Part shown: piece by piece, positions 17,004 through 25,074 of the stretch
How positions within the stretch are numbered: position 1 is the first letter of the stretch
How the letters are laid out: the number at the start of each line of letters is the position of its first letter
NCBI RefSeq assembly: GCF_000714935.1
Contig: NZ_JMIR01000032.1
Location: 1-64,000 of the forward strand
DNA length: 64,000 nucleotides
Origin: Tumebacillus flagellatus
GTDB lineage: Bacteria > Bacillota > Bacilli > Tumebacillales > Tumebacillaceae
Direction of reading: 5' to 3'
Translations under genes and position numbers: made by a program
The notes under the pieces: generated by a model
The model's database searches: none
Told to the model about the DNA's origin: nothing
Seen by the model: only the letters and a program-made list of their open reading frames with translations

Positions 17004-18446
17004 GTGACTGTTCGCTTGAGATATGCACCGAGCCCGACCGGGCACTTACATATCGGCGGTGCACGCACCGCGCTGTTTAACTACCTGTTTGCCAAAAAAC
17101 ACAACGGCACCTACATCCTGCGCATCGAAGACACCGACCAAGCCCGCAACAAGGAAAACGCGGACGTCGGGTTCATGAACGGCTTTGAATGGCTCGGCCT
17201 GCCCTGGGACGAAGGCCCCCGCGTCGGCGGAGAGTACGGCCCGTACTCCTGCATGGAGCGCCTCGACATCTACCAGCGTCATACCGACCAACTGCTCGCA
17301 GAAGGCAAAGCGTACCACTGCTACTGCTCCGAAGAAGAGCTGGAAGCAGAACGCGAAGAGCTCAGCGCCCGTGGCGAACTGCCGCGCTACCTCGGCAAGT
17401 GCCGCCATCTGACCGCAGAACAAAAAGCCGCGCACGAAGCAGCCGGGCGCAAAGCGACCGTACGGTTCCGCGTGCCGGACGATCATGTGCTGAAATTCCA
17501 CGACATGATCCGCGGCGACATCGAATTCGAATCGAACGGCATCGGCGATTTCGTCATCGTGAAATCGGACGGCGTGCCGACCTACAACTTCGCCGTGACC
17601 GTCGACGACGCGCTGATGAAAATTTCACACGTCGTGCGCGGCGAAGAGCATCTCTCGAACACCCCGCGCCAACTGTTGATCTACGAAGCGTTCGGCTGGA
17701 CGGTGCCGGAGTTCGCGCACTTGCCGCTGATCTTGAACGAAACCGGCAAGAAGCTCTCCAAGCGCGACGAGTCGATCGTGCAATTCATCGAGCAATACGA
17801 AGAACTCGGCTACCTGCCGGAAGCGATCCTCAACTTCCTCGCACTTCTCGGATGGTCGCCGGGCGGCGAGCAAGAGATGTTTACGCTGGACGAATTGGTC
17901 GAGCAGTTCTCGTTTGAGCGCGTGCAGAAGTCGGGCGCGATCTTCGACTCCGGCAAATTGGCATGGATGAACGGCCAGTACATCAAAGCCGCCGATCTTG
18001 ACCGCATCGTGAACTTGGCAGTTCCGTTTTTGCAAAAAGCGGGCTTCCTCGGCGCTGACTATGACCGCGCGTGGGTTTCGCAGTTCGTCGAACTGTACAA
18101 GGACGGCCTGAACGCCGTTGCGGAAATCACCGAGCATGCGGCGTTGTTCTTTGACACCGAAGTTGCATACGATGAAGAAGCGAAAGCGGTGCTCGGCGAA
18201 GAATCGGTGCCGACCGTCTTGGCGGCGTTCCGCGACAAGGCGCAAGGTCTGGACGAATTCACGCCGTCCGCCATCCAAGCGGCGCTCAAAGAAGTGCAGA
18301 AAGAAACCGGCTTTAAAGGCAAGCAGCTGTTCATGCCGGTGCGCGTCGCGGCGACCGGACAGGTGCACGGCCGCGACTTGAACACCACCCTCGCGCTTTT
18401 GGGCCGTGAAAAAGTTGTCAATCGACTGACCCAACTGGTACAATAA
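17004..18446 (+). CDS. gltX: glutamyl-tRNA synthetase
   Basis: A 480-residue class I aminoacyl-tRNA synthetase. The HIGH motif appears as HIGG within PSPTGHLHIGG (residues 9-19) and the KMSKS-type motif as KLSKR (about 252). A zinc-ligand-like Cys pair (CYC) is near residue 110. The C-terminal anticodon-binding domain extends to 480. In organisms of this group it usually charges tRNA-Glu and also misacylates tRNA-Gln. GTG 17004 is chosen because GGAGG lies eight bases upstream and the family begins VRLRYAPSP; a TTG at 16989 overlaps the ribosome site. No T-box was seen upstream. Confidence 0.96.
   Translation: MTVRLRYAPSPTGHLHIGGARTALFNYLFAKKHNGTYILRIEDTDQARNKENADVGFMNGFEWLGLPWDEGPRVGGEYGPYSCMERLDIYQRHTDQLLAEGKAYHCYCSEEELEAEREELSARGELPRYLGKCRHLTAEQKAAHEAAGRKATVRFRVPDDHVLKFHDMIRGDIEFESNGIGDFVIVKSDGVPTYNFAVTVDDALMKISHVVRGEEHLSNTPRQLLIYEAFGWTVPEFAHLPLILNETGKKLSKRDESIVQFIEQYEELGYLPEAILNFLALLGWSPGGEQEMFTLDELVEQFSFERVQKSGAIFDSGKLAWMNGQYIKAADLDRIVNLAVPFLQKAGFLGADYDRAWVSQFVELYKDGLNAVAEITEHAALFFDTEVAYDEEAKAVLGEESVPTVLAAFRDKAQGLDEFTPSAIQAALKEVQKETGFKGKQLFMPVRVAATGQVHGRDLNTTLALLGREKVVNRLTQLVQ
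18415..18444 (+). promoter_or_regulatory. sigma-A promoter of the cysE-cysS operon
   Basis: TTGTCA and TACAAT, 18 bp apart, lie within the last codons of gltX. The -10 touches the gltX stop codon. It is placed to transcribe the full T-box leader that follows. Confidence 0.72.
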
Positions 18447-18479
18447 CAGAGAACGATCTCGAAACACCAAGAAAGATGT

Positions 18480-18750
18480 CGAACAAGGAAAAGTAGCGCG
18501 GCACGACCTGCCAGAGAGTTCCCACCGAGACGACGACGTCGAGGCTGGAAGTGGGAGCGAGGAGACGACCCGTGAAATGCGCCTTGTTGTTCGCGGGAGG
18601 CAATGCCCGACGCCTGACCCCCGTTACCGGGTCTTCGAGCGGGTCGACCCCTGTGCACCGTCGTGTGCATGCGAGACGGGGAGACCAAGCAGAGTGGAAC
18701 CACGGCGTATACAGCCCGTCTCTGTCCATCCGGCAGAGGCGGGCTTTTTT
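18480..18750 (+). ncRNA. T-box riboswitch, cysteine-specific
   Basis: This leader fills the gap before cysE. AAAGTAGCG (18490-18497) is the 5' AGTA of Stem I. GTGAAATGC places UGC, a Cys codon, as specifier at 18578-18580. The T-box proper, GAGTGGAACCACGG (18692-18705), contains the bulge UGGA, which pairs with tRNA ending UCCA. tRNA-Cys carries U at position 73, whereas tRNA-Ser carries G, so bulge and codon agree on Cys. A terminator follows. Uncharged tRNA-Cys should favour antitermination and turn on cysE and cysS. Confidence 0.9.
18713..18750 (+). terminator. T-box regulated terminator
   Basis: AGCCCGTCTCTG pairs with CAGAGGCGGGCT (one bulge) and is followed by six T residues. It is the conditional terminator of the T-box leader. 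Confidence 0.88.
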
Positions 18751-18786
18751 CATCTGGGAGAGACAGCAAGAGGGGGGAAACACCAC

Positions 18787-19461
18787 ATGTTTGCAAGGAT
18801 TCGAGAGGATATACAAACGGTCATGAAAAACGACCCGGCTGCGCGGAGTTCTTTTGAAGTGTTTTTGACCTACTCGGGGCTCCATGCGATTTGGTTTCAT
18901 GTCTGGTCGCACAAGCTGTGGAGTTGGGGCTGGCGAACACCCGCTCGGTTGGTGTCGCAGTTCGGACGCTGGTTGACGGGGATCGAGATTCACCCCGGCG
19001 CGCAGATCGGCCGCCGCTTGTTTATCGACCACGGGATGGGCGTTGTGATCGGGGAAACCGCCATCGTAGGCGATGATTGCACGCTCTACCAAGGTGTCAC
19101 GCTCGGAGGAACGGGCAAGGAAAAAGGCAAGCGTCACCCGACGCTCGGCAACAACGTCATGGTGGCATCCGGCGCCAAAGTGCTCGGCTCGTTCACCATC
19201 GGCGACAATTCGAAGATCGGCGCCGGCTCCGTCGTCTTGCGCGAAGTGCCGCCCAACGCCACGGTCGTCGGCATTCCCGGCAAAGTGATCATGCAGGACG
19301 GCAAGCGCGTGGATCAATTTGACCAATGCAACATGCCCGACCCGGTCATGGAGATCGTCAAACAGATGCAGCAGCAGATTGATGATTTGAAGTCGGAAGT
19401 GGAAAAACTACAACAGTCGCAAGCAAGGGGAGAACAGACCGATGTCCATTCAAGTCTATAA
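18787..19461 (+). CDS. cysE: serine O-acetyltransferase
   Basis: A 224-residue enzyme that acetylates serine with acetyl-CoA, the first step of cysteine synthesis. The N-terminal helical region is short, as in Bacillus. The C-terminal left-handed beta-helix (about 70-185) holds hexapeptide repeats, including IHPGAQIG, FIDHGMGVVIGET with the catalytic His, and GGTGKEKGKRHPT. ATG 18787 follows AGGGGGGAAA. It overlaps cysS by 20 bp. The last 30 residues form a coiled coil. It is controlled by the Cys T-box upstream. Confidence 0.96.
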   Translation: MFARIREDIQTVMKNDPAARSSFEVFLTYSGLHAIWFHVWSHKLWSWGWRTPARLVSQFGRWLTGIEIHPGAQIGRRLFIDHGMGVVIGETAIVGDDCTLYQGVTLGGTGKEKGKRHPTLGNNVMVASGAKVLGSFTIGDNSKIGAGSVVLREVPPNATVVGIPGKVIMQDGKRVDQFDQCNMPDPVMEIVKQMQQQIDDLKSEVEKLQQSQARGEQTDVHSSL

Positions 19462-20830
19462 CACCCTGTCCAGGCAGAAAGAACCCTTTCAACCGTTGAA
19501 CGGGAACGATGTCAACATGTACGTGTGCGGCCCGACCGTCTATAATTTTTTTCACATCGGGAACGCGCGTCCGTTCGTCGTGTTTGACCAAGTGCGCCGC
19601 TACCTGCAATACCGCGGCTACAACGTCAAGTATGTGATGAACTTCACCGACGTCGATGACAAGATCATCAAGCGCGGGTTGGAAGAAGGAATATCGCCGC
19701 AGGAAGTGGCCGACAAGTATGTGGAGGCGTTTTTTACCGACGTGGAAGCGTTGCATGTCACGCGCGCCGACCTCTACCCGCGCGTGACCGAAGAGATGAG
19801 CGAGATCATCGCGATGATCGCGGAGCTTATCGAGACCGGTCATGCGTATGAATCGGGCGGCGATGTGTACTTCTCCGAACAAACGTTCGCAGACTACGGC
19901 AAGCTCTCCAAACAGACGATGGAGAACCTCGTGGCGGGCGCCCGCGTCGACGTCAACGACAAGAAAAAAGCCCCCGCCGACTTCGCGCTGTGGAAAGCGG
20001 CGAAACCCGGCGAGATCGCCTGGCCGTCCCCGTGGGGCGAAGGCCGTCCGGGTTGGCACATCGAGTGCTCGGCGATGATCCGCAAACACTTGGGCGAGCA
20101 GATCGACATCCACGGCGGCGGGGTGGACTTGACGTTCCCGCACCATGAGAACGAGATCGCCCAGTCGGAGTCGTGCACGCACAAACCGCTCGCCAAGTAT
20201 TGGATGCACAACGAGTTTGTGAACTTGAACAACGAGAAAATGTCCAAGTCGACAGGTAATTTTTTCACAACGCGCGAGTTGTTGGAGAAGTACGAAGGCG
20301 GCGTGCTGCGCTTCCTGTTGCTGTCGGCGCACTACCGCAACCCGGTCAACTTCTCGGAAGAACTGGTGGAGAACGCGCAAAACGGCTTGGATCGCATCCG
20401 CTCTTCTTATGCCAACCTTACGCATCGACTAGAGACGGCGGTCGACGGCGATGCTGATAAGGTGGACGTTGAACAGTTCCGCGGCCAATTTACGGCGGCG
20501 ATGGATGATGACTTCAACACGGCCGACGGCATCACGGCGATTTTTGAACTCGTCAGCGATGCCAACAAGTACCTCCGCCAAGAGACGGTGGAGCGCGGGG
20601 CGCTGCAGGCGTACCTGACGATCTTGGAAGAGTTGATGGGCGTGCTGGCGGTGCCGCTGGCGGCCGAAGAAGCGGATTTGGACGCCGAGGTCGAAGCGCT
20701 CATCGCCGAGCGCACCGAAGCGCGCAAGAGCAAAAACTGGGCACGGGCCGATGAGATTCGCGATCAACTGACCGCGATGGGCATCGTGCTGGAAGACACG
20801 CCGCAAGGGATTCGTTGGAGACGGAAGTGA
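19442..20830 (+). CDS. cysS: cysteinyl-tRNA synthetase
   Basis: A 462-residue class I synthetase. The zinc ligand Cys in MYVCGPTVYN (about 27-36) precedes the HIGN signature (about 38-41); KMSKS is present near 268. The HGGGVDLTFPHHENE block (about 221-235) supplies the other zinc ligands. ATG 19442 lies inside cysE, so the two are translationally coupled. Co-regulation with cysE by tRNA-Cys charging links amino-acid supply and its use. Confidence 0.97.
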   Translation: MSIQVYNTLSRQKEPFQPLNGNDVNMYVCGPTVYNFFHIGNARPFVVFDQVRRYLQYRGYNVKYVMNFTDVDDKIIKRGLEEGISPQEVADKYVEAFFTDVEALHVTRADLYPRVTEEMSEIIAMIAELIETGHAYESGGDVYFSEQTFADYGKLSKQTMENLVAGARVDVNDKKKAPADFALWKAAKPGEIAWPSPWGEGRPGWHIECSAMIRKHLGEQIDIHGGGVDLTFPHHENEIAQSESCTHKPLAKYWMHNEFVNLNNEKMSKSTGNFFTTRELLEKYEGGVLRFLLLSAHYRNPVNFSEELVENAQNGLDRIRSSYANLTHRLETAVDGDADKVDVEQFRGQFTAAMDDDFNTADGITAIFELVSDANKYLRQETVERGALQAYLTILEELMGVLAVPLAAEEADLDAEVEALIAERTEARKSKNWARADEIRDQLTAMGIVLEDTPQGIRWRRK

Positions 20831-20835
20831 GAGAG

Positions 20836-21285
20836 ATGAACACCGACTGCGACAACCACAGCCGGGTGCAGGGGCTCGCCCCGATCACCCCGCTTGTGAA
20901 AAAACCGAACGAAATGCCCGGACTCGCGCTCGCCTACATGGGCGACGCGGTCTGGGAGATGTTTGTCCGCCAGCACCTGCTGTGCAAGGGCGAGATGCAG
21001 CCGAACCGCCTGCACAAATATGCAACGCACTATGTGAAAGCGAAATCGCAAGCGGACGTGTTGCATTACTTGACGGAGAGCTTGTCCGAAGAGGAACTGG
21101 CCGTCGTCAAGCGCGGACGCAACGCCAAGTCGGGGTCGACGCCCAAGAACGGCGACATCATCGACTACCGCTATGCGACAGGCTTTGAGAGTTTGCTGGG
21201 CTATCTGTACCTGCACGGGCGCTTTGACCGCTTGCAGGAACTGGCTTCCCGCTCGATTGAATGGCTGGAGTCCCAAGACAACTAG
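20836..21285 (+). CDS. mrnC: Mini-ribonuclease 3 (Mini-III)
   Basis: A 149-residue protein with an RNase III catalytic domain but no double-stranded RNA binding domain, as in B. subtilis MrnC, which matures 23S rRNA ends. The catalytic signature ALAYMGDAVWEMFVR (about 35-49) carries the Asp, and the C-terminal YRYATGFESLLGYLYLHGR the second acidic cluster. ATG 20836 is preferred; TTG 20815 and GTG 20827 are in frame but overlap cysS and lack good ribosome sites. Position after cysS is conserved in Firmicutes. Confidence 0.9.
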   Translation: MNTDCDNHSRVQGLAPITPLVKKPNEMPGLALAYMGDAVWEMFVRQHLLCKGEMQPNRLHKYATHYVKAKSQADVLHYLTESLSEEELAVVKRGRNAKSGSTPKNGDIIDYRYATGFESLLGYLYLHGRFDRLQELASRSIEWLESQDN

Positions 21286-21306
21286 ACCGTAGAGGAGACT
21301 GATACT

Positions 21307-22296
21307 ATGAGAAAATACCCTTCCCAAGCAGCGCGCGCGAAAAAAGCAGCAGGGGGCCGCGGCGGACGAGCAGGCGGCGCAGACCGCTTTGCGGGCAAAG
21401 CGAAATTCGTCGCGGGCGACGAGGGCGGCGAACGCGAAGAGCGCGGCGCTCGCGGCGGGCGTGCCGGATTTGACCGCGGCAACCGCGACCGTTTTGAGAA
21501 TCGGGGTGAACGCCAAGAGCGCCGCGCCCCGCGTGCGGAAGAGGCGGCAGCGAACGCCAACGAGCAAGTCGAAGGCCGTCACCCGGTGCTGGAAGCTTTG
21601 AAAGCGGAGCGCACGATCAACAAAATCCTCATGGCGGAGGGCGCAACCGGCTCGTCGGTCATGGAGATTCTCTCCAAAGCGCGCCAAGCTTCCATCGTCG
21701 TGCAAACCGTGCCGAAGAACAAACTCGATCAAATTTCCGAAGGCCGCAACCACCAAGGCGTTATCGCCTACATCGCGGCAAAAGATTATGTGGAGCTCGA
21801 AGACATCGTGGCAGCGGCGAACAACTCCCCGCGTCCGGGCTTGATCATCGTGCTTGACGAAATCGAAGACCCGCACAACTTGGGCTCGATCCTGCGTTCG
21901 GCGGACGGCGTCGGCGCACACGGCATCGTCATCCCGAAACGCCGTGCCGTTCCGCTCACCGCAACCGTCGCCAAGGCGTCTGCCGGCGCGATTGAGCACA
22001 TTCCGGTGGCGCGCGTGGCGAACATCTCGCAAGCGATCGAATCGCTCAAGAAGATGGGCTACTGGGTCGTCGGCACCGATGTGGACGGCGAGAAGCTCTA
22101 TCACCAAGTCGACATGACCGTCCCGACCGTGCTCGTCATCGGCAACGAAGGCAAAGGGCTCGGAGAAGTCGTCAAAAAACGCTGCGACCATCTCGTGCGC
22201 CTCCCGATGATCGGACAAGTCCAATCGCTCAACGCGGGCGTGGCAACCGGCATTTTGCTCTATGAAGTGCTGCGCCAGCGCGGCGAGAAGCGCTAG
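21307..22296 (+). CDS. rlmB: 23S rRNA (guanosine-2'-O-)-methyltransferase RlmB family, with RGG-rich N-terminal extension
   Basis: A 329-residue SPOUT methyltransferase. The core (about 85-329) has the substrate-binding L30e-like domain (VEGRHPVLEAL) followed by the knotted SpoU motifs: LDEIEDPHNLGSILRSA (motif 1), VIGNEGKGL (motif 2) and LPMIGQVQSLNAGVATGI (motif 3). It is expected to methylate G2251-equivalent of 23S rRNA. Unusual is the first 80 residues: basic, rich in Arg and Gly (GGRGGRAGG, RGARGGRAG, RGNRDR), likely disordered and RNA-binding. Such an extension is absent from the roughly 250-residue typical family member. Confidence 0.93.
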   Translation: MRKYPSQAARAKKAAGGRGGRAGGADRFAGKAKFVAGDEGGEREERGARGGRAGFDRGNRDRFENRGERQERRAPRAEEAAANANEQVEGRHPVLEALKAERTINKILMAEGATGSSVMEILSKARQASIVVQTVPKNKLDQISEGRNHQGVIAYIAAKDYVELEDIVAAANNSPRPGLIIVLDEIEDPHNLGSILRSADGVGAHGIVIPKRRAVPLTATVAKASAGAIEHIPVARVANISQAIESLKKMGYWVVGTDVDGEKLYHQVDMTVPTVLVIGNEGKGLGEVVKKRCDHLVRLPMIGQVQSLNAGVATGILLYEVLRQRGEKR

Positions 22297-22311
22297 GCAG
22301 CCTCTGCGATC

Positions 22312-22824
22312 ATGCGTGAAGTCCTCATCGTTGACGGGTACAACATCATCGGGGACTGGCCGGAACTGCGCGCTCTGAAAGCGCAGAGTCTGGAAGCGGC
22401 GCGGGATCAACTGCTGGACGATCTCAAGGAGTATCGGGCGATCACCGGGCGCGAGGTGATCGTCGTCTTTGATGCCCACTTAAAACGCGGCGGGCAGACG
22501 GAGGAGCGGGTCGGAGGCGTCCAGTTGCTGTACACGAAGGAATTGGAGACGGCCGACGAACTGATCGAGCGGCTGGTCTATGAGTTGGAACGGGAGAAAG
22601 TCCGCCGCCATATCTTTGTGGCGACAAGCGACTATGTCGAGCAACAGGTGACGTTTGGCGGCGGGGCCCTCCGCATCTCGGCGCGCGAACTGCGCATCGA
22701 CGTGCAGGAGGCGAAGAAGGAAATCGAAGAGAGGGTGGAAGACTTGACTCCGGGGTCCAATCGCCTTGGAAATCATTTGTCCCCCGAAGTTCGGGAAATG
22801 TTCGAAAAGTGGAGAAGGAAATGA
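22312..22824 (+). CDS. rae1: Rae1/YacP, ribosome-associated NYN endonuclease
   Basis: A 170-residue NYN (PIN-like) domain protein. The acidic residues of the active site are in LIVDGYNIIGDWPEL (residues 5-19), VVFDAH (about 50) and VATSDYVEQ (about 103-111). In B. subtilis Rae1 binds the ribosomal A site and cleaves certain mRNAs during translation. It starts 15 bp after rlmB, without an obvious strong ribosome site. It precedes sigH, as in B. subtilis. Confidence 0.9.
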   Translation: MREVLIVDGYNIIGDWPELRALKAQSLEAARDQLLDDLKEYRAITGREVIVVFDAHLKRGGQTEERVGGVQLLYTKELETADELIERLVYELEREKVRRHIFVATSDYVEQQVTFGGGALRISARELRIDVQEAKKEIEERVEDLTPGSNRLGNHLSPEVREMFEKWRRK

Positions 22825-22837
22825 CGGAAGTTAGCAA

Positions 22838-22867
22838 TTGACCCTGCTAGATTACATAAAGTATAAT
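22838..22867 (+). promoter_or_regulatory. sigH promoter
   Basis: TTGACC and a perfect TATAAT are separated by 18 bp, about 45 bp before the sigH start. The strong vegetative-type promoter agrees with sigma-A transcription of sigH, which in B. subtilis is held down by AbrB. Confidence 0.85.
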
Positions 22868-22910
22868 AGTCTCATTCTCGGCGGCACGCCTATAGTCGGA
22901 GGGATGAGAG

Positions 22911-23558
22911 TTGGCTAGTCATGTAACTACAGGTCAATCGATAGACCTCGAAGTCATGTCCGACGAGGACTTAGTCGAACTCGTCCGACAGGGCGACGAC
23001 GAAGCGCTTGAACACCTGATCAATAAGTACAAGAACTTCGTGCGCGCGAAAGCACGCTCCTACTTCCTCATCGGTGCGGATCGCGAGGACATCGTCCAAG
23101 AGGGTATGATCGGCTTGTACAAGTCGATCCGCGATTTCCGCGATGATAAACTTGCCTCTTTCAAGGCATTCGCCGAACTGTGCATCACTCGGCAAATCAT
23201 CACCGCAATCAAGACCGCTACCAGACAGAAGCACATCCCCTTGAACTCCTACGTTTCCCTGGATAAACCGATTTACGACGAAGACTCAGACCGCACGCTC
23301 CTTGACGTGATTTGCGGCTCCCGCGTCACCGACCCGGAGGAGCTGATCATCAACCAAGAGGAATTCGACGACATCGAAGTCCGCATGGGCGAGATTTTGA
23401 GCGATCTGGAGCGCAAAGTTCTCATGCTCTACCTCGACGGCCGCTCGTACCAAGAGATCGCCGTCGATTTGAAACGTCATGTCAAGTCGATCGACAACGC
23501 CTTGCAGCGCGTGAAGCGAAAGCTGGAACGCTACCTGGAAGTGCGGAATGTCAATTAA
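22911..23558 (+). CDS. sigH: RNA polymerase sigma factor SigH (sigma-30)
   Basis: A 215-residue sigma factor for the transition to stationary phase and sporulation. Region 2 (about 30-100) contains DREDIVQEGMIGLYKSIRDF, the core-binding and -10 recognition helix. Region 4 (about 150-210) contains LSDLERKVLMLYLDGRSYQEIA, ending in the -35 recognition helix. The TTG start at 22911 has GGAGGG seven bases upstream; the nearby ATG at 22904 is out of frame. In B. subtilis it drives spo0A, kinA and spoVG; the same is expected here. Confidence 0.97.
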   Translation: MASHVTTGQSIDLEVMSDEDLVELVRQGDDEALEHLINKYKNFVRAKARSYFLIGADREDIVQEGMIGLYKSIRDFRDDKLASFKAFAELCITRQIITAIKTATRQKHIPLNSYVSLDKPIYDEDSDRTLLDVICGSRVTDPEELIINQEEFDDIEVRMGEILSDLERKVLMLYLDGRSYQEIAVDLKRHVKSIDNALQRVKRKLERYLEVRNVN

Positions 23559-23567
23559 ATTGACTAC

Positions 23568-23596
23568 TTGCGTTATGTTGACCGTTGTGGTATACT
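23568..23596 (+). promoter_or_regulatory. promoter of tRNA-fMet gene
   Basis: TTGCGT and TATACT are spaced by 17 bp, about 57 bp before the tRNA. The -10 is good. A TTGACC nearer to it is too close to serve as the -35. Confidence 0.6.
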
Positions 23597-23653
23597 GTTT
23601 TTTGTCGGCTGAGGGAAGCGTTTTTTGCGAAACTCGGACCCAGCCGATCCTAT

Positions 23654-23729
23654 CGCGGGGTGGAGCAGTTGGCAGCTCGTCGGGCTCATAACCCGAAGGT
23701 CGCAGGTTCAAGTCCTGTCCCCGCAACCA
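23654..23729 (+). tRNA. initiator tRNA-Met (CAU)
   Basis: A complete 76-base cloverleaf with encoded CCA. The acceptor CGCGGGG / CCCCGCA leaves a C1-A72 mismatch, and the anticodon stem TCGGG-CTCATAA-CCCGA has three consecutive G-C pairs; both mark the initiator and not the elongator. The anticodon is CAT. The T arm GCAGG-TTCAAGT-CCTGT closes with one G-T wobble. It stands alone between sigH and rpmG, a position not occupied by a tRNA in B. subtilis. Confidence 0.95.
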
Positions 23730-23741
23730 ACCGTTTGTACA

Positions 23742-23781
23742 TGAGAGAGAGACACGCGAGAGTGCGTGTGTCTCTCTTTTT
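23742..23781 (+). terminator. terminator after tRNA-fMet
   Basis: A GAGAGACACGC arm pairs with GCGTGTGTCTCTC (small bulge) and is followed by a T run. Confidence 0.85.
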
Positions 23782-23829
23782 GTAAGTATAGGTTGGCAAG
23801 ATCTTGGATATCATGCATAAGGTGACAGG

Positions 23830-23858
23830 TTGACACGGACTTGTTGGTATGCTAATTT
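23830..23858 (+). promoter_or_regulatory. promoter of rpmG-secE-nusG
   Basis: A perfect TTGACA and TAATTT are separated by 17 bp, about 70 bp before rpmG. It should drive the secE-nusG transcription unit. Confidence 0.68.
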
Positions 23859-23928
23859 AGATAGGTATCCATGTCTTAATGGAATAGTATGAGTATAAAA
23901 GCATCCAATTAGTAGGAGGTGTCCATAG

Positions 23929-24078
23929 ATGCGCGTGAACGTTACTCTTGCTTGCACCGATTGCAAGCAACGCAACTACATCACCAAGAAGAACAAGAAG
24001 AACAACCCGGACCGCATCGAGTTGAAGAAGTACTGCAAGTTCTGCAACTCTCACACTGCGCACCGCGAAACCCGCTAA
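23929..24078 (+). CDS. rpmG: ribosomal protein L33, zinc-binding form
   Basis: A 49-residue large-subunit protein starting [12 protein letters not shown]. Two CxxC pairs (C9, C12 and C36, C39) mark the zinc-containing form. It binds near the E site on 23S rRNA. AGGAGGTG precedes the ATG. It is found immediately before secE, the standard position in Firmicutes. Confidence 0.96.
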   Translation: MRVNVTLACTDCKQRNYITKKNKKNNPDRIELKKYCKFCNSHTAHRETR

Positions 24079-24110
24079 TGGTGTAGCACTCGGACAAGGG
24101 GTGAACACGT

Positions 24111-24356
24111 ATGGCAGGATCATCTACGGTCGCAACTGAAGCCAATCAAGAACGTCGCCCGAACTTCTTCAAGCGAATCGGATACTACTTCCGAGACTCT
24201 TGGGGCGAGTTGAAGCGCGTCCGCTGGCCGAACCGCAAAGAGCTGTTGAGCTATACGAGCGTGGTGCTTGGCACTTGCGTCTTCATGATTCTCTTGATCT
24301 TTGCGTTCGACCTTGGCGTCAGTTATCTGTTGCGCCTTCTCGGCTTGGACAAGTAA
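24111..24356 (+). CDS. secE: preprotein translocase subunit SecE
   Basis: An 81-residue membrane protein. The conserved amphipathic segment SWGELKRVRWPNRKELLSYT (about residues 30-49) clamps SecY; one membrane helix follows (about 50-73). The short, single-span form is typical of Gram-positives. AAGGGGTGA precedes the ATG. It joins SecY (encoded at 50194-51486) in the SecYEG channel and precedes nusG. Confidence 0.96.
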   Translation: MAGSSTVATEANQERRPNFFKRIGYYFRDSWGELKRVRWPNRKELLSYTSVVLGTCVFMILLIFAFDLGVSYLLRLLGLDK

Positions 24357-24415
24357 GGACAAGCCGAAACACACTTACCAAACTTAGGGGGGAAGGGCAT
24401 CCTGCCCTCGCGTAC

Positions 24416-24961
24416 ATGGAACAGTTGGAGAAACGCTGGTATGTCGTCCATACCTATTCTGGTTATGAAAACAAGGTGAAAACGAACCTGGAGAAACGTG
24501 TCGTCTCCATGGAGATGGAAGACAAGATCTTCCGCGTCCTCGTCCCTGTGGAAGAGGAAACGGAAATCAAAAACGGGAAGCAGAAATCCGTTATGCGGAA
24601 AGTTTTCCCGGGCTATGTCCTCGTCGAAATGATTATGACCGATGACTCTTGGTACGTTGTGCGTAATACGCCGGGTGTCACAGGCTTTGTGGGTTCTACG
24701 GGCGCCGGTTCCAAGCCGACCCCGCTCATGCCGTCTGAAGTCCGCACCATTCTTAAGCAGATGGGCGTGGATGCTGCAGCGCGTAAACCCGTTGATTTTG
24801 CGCTGAAGGAAGCGGTGCGCGTCACCGACGGCCCGTTTGCCAACATCGTAGGGTCAATCGAAGAGATCGACGCCGATCGGGCGAAGCTCAAGGTTTTGGT
24901 CTCGATGTTCGGACGCGAAACCCCGCTCGAACTTGACTTTGATCAGGTCGAGAAGCTATAA
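24416..24961 (+). CDS. nusG: transcription termination/antitermination factor NusG
   Basis: A 181-residue elongation factor. The NGN domain (about 5-110; KRWYVVHTYSGYENKVKTNL at its start) contacts RNA polymerase, and the KOW domain (about 125-180; VRVTDGPFANIVGSIEEID) contacts Rho, NusE or the ribosome. ATG 24416 is chosen by homology; the open frame continues upstream through secE in another frame. AGGGGGGAAGG lies about 25 bases upstream, a rather long distance. It is followed by a strong terminator-like hairpin. Confidence 0.97.
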   Translation: MEQLEKRWYVVHTYSGYENKVKTNLEKRVVSMEMEDKIFRVLVPVEEETEIKNGKQKSVMRKVFPGYVLVEMIMTDDSWYVVRNTPGVTGFVGSTGAGSKPTPLMPSEVRTILKQMGVDAAARKPVDFALKEAVRVTDGPFANIVGSIEEIDADRAKLKVLVSMFGRETPLELDFDQVEKL

Positions 24962-24980
24962 TCTACTTCGGTTAAAGTTT

Positions 24981-25016
24981 GGTCTATCATGGTCCTGCCA
25001 TCGTAGACCTGTTTTT
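24981..25016 (+). terminator. terminator/attenuator between nusG and rplK
   Basis: GGTCTATCATGG and CCATCGTAGACC form a 12-bp stem (one mismatch, one wobble) around TCCTG, followed by TGTTTTT. It may partly stop nusG transcription. No clear promoter was found between it and rplK, so rplK may rely on read-through. Confidence 0.72.
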
Positions 25017-25074
25017 AGTGGGAGGGGCTTCTGTTCCCGTTGAACCACATTCTTTCTAGAAGGAGGTGTCTGTT

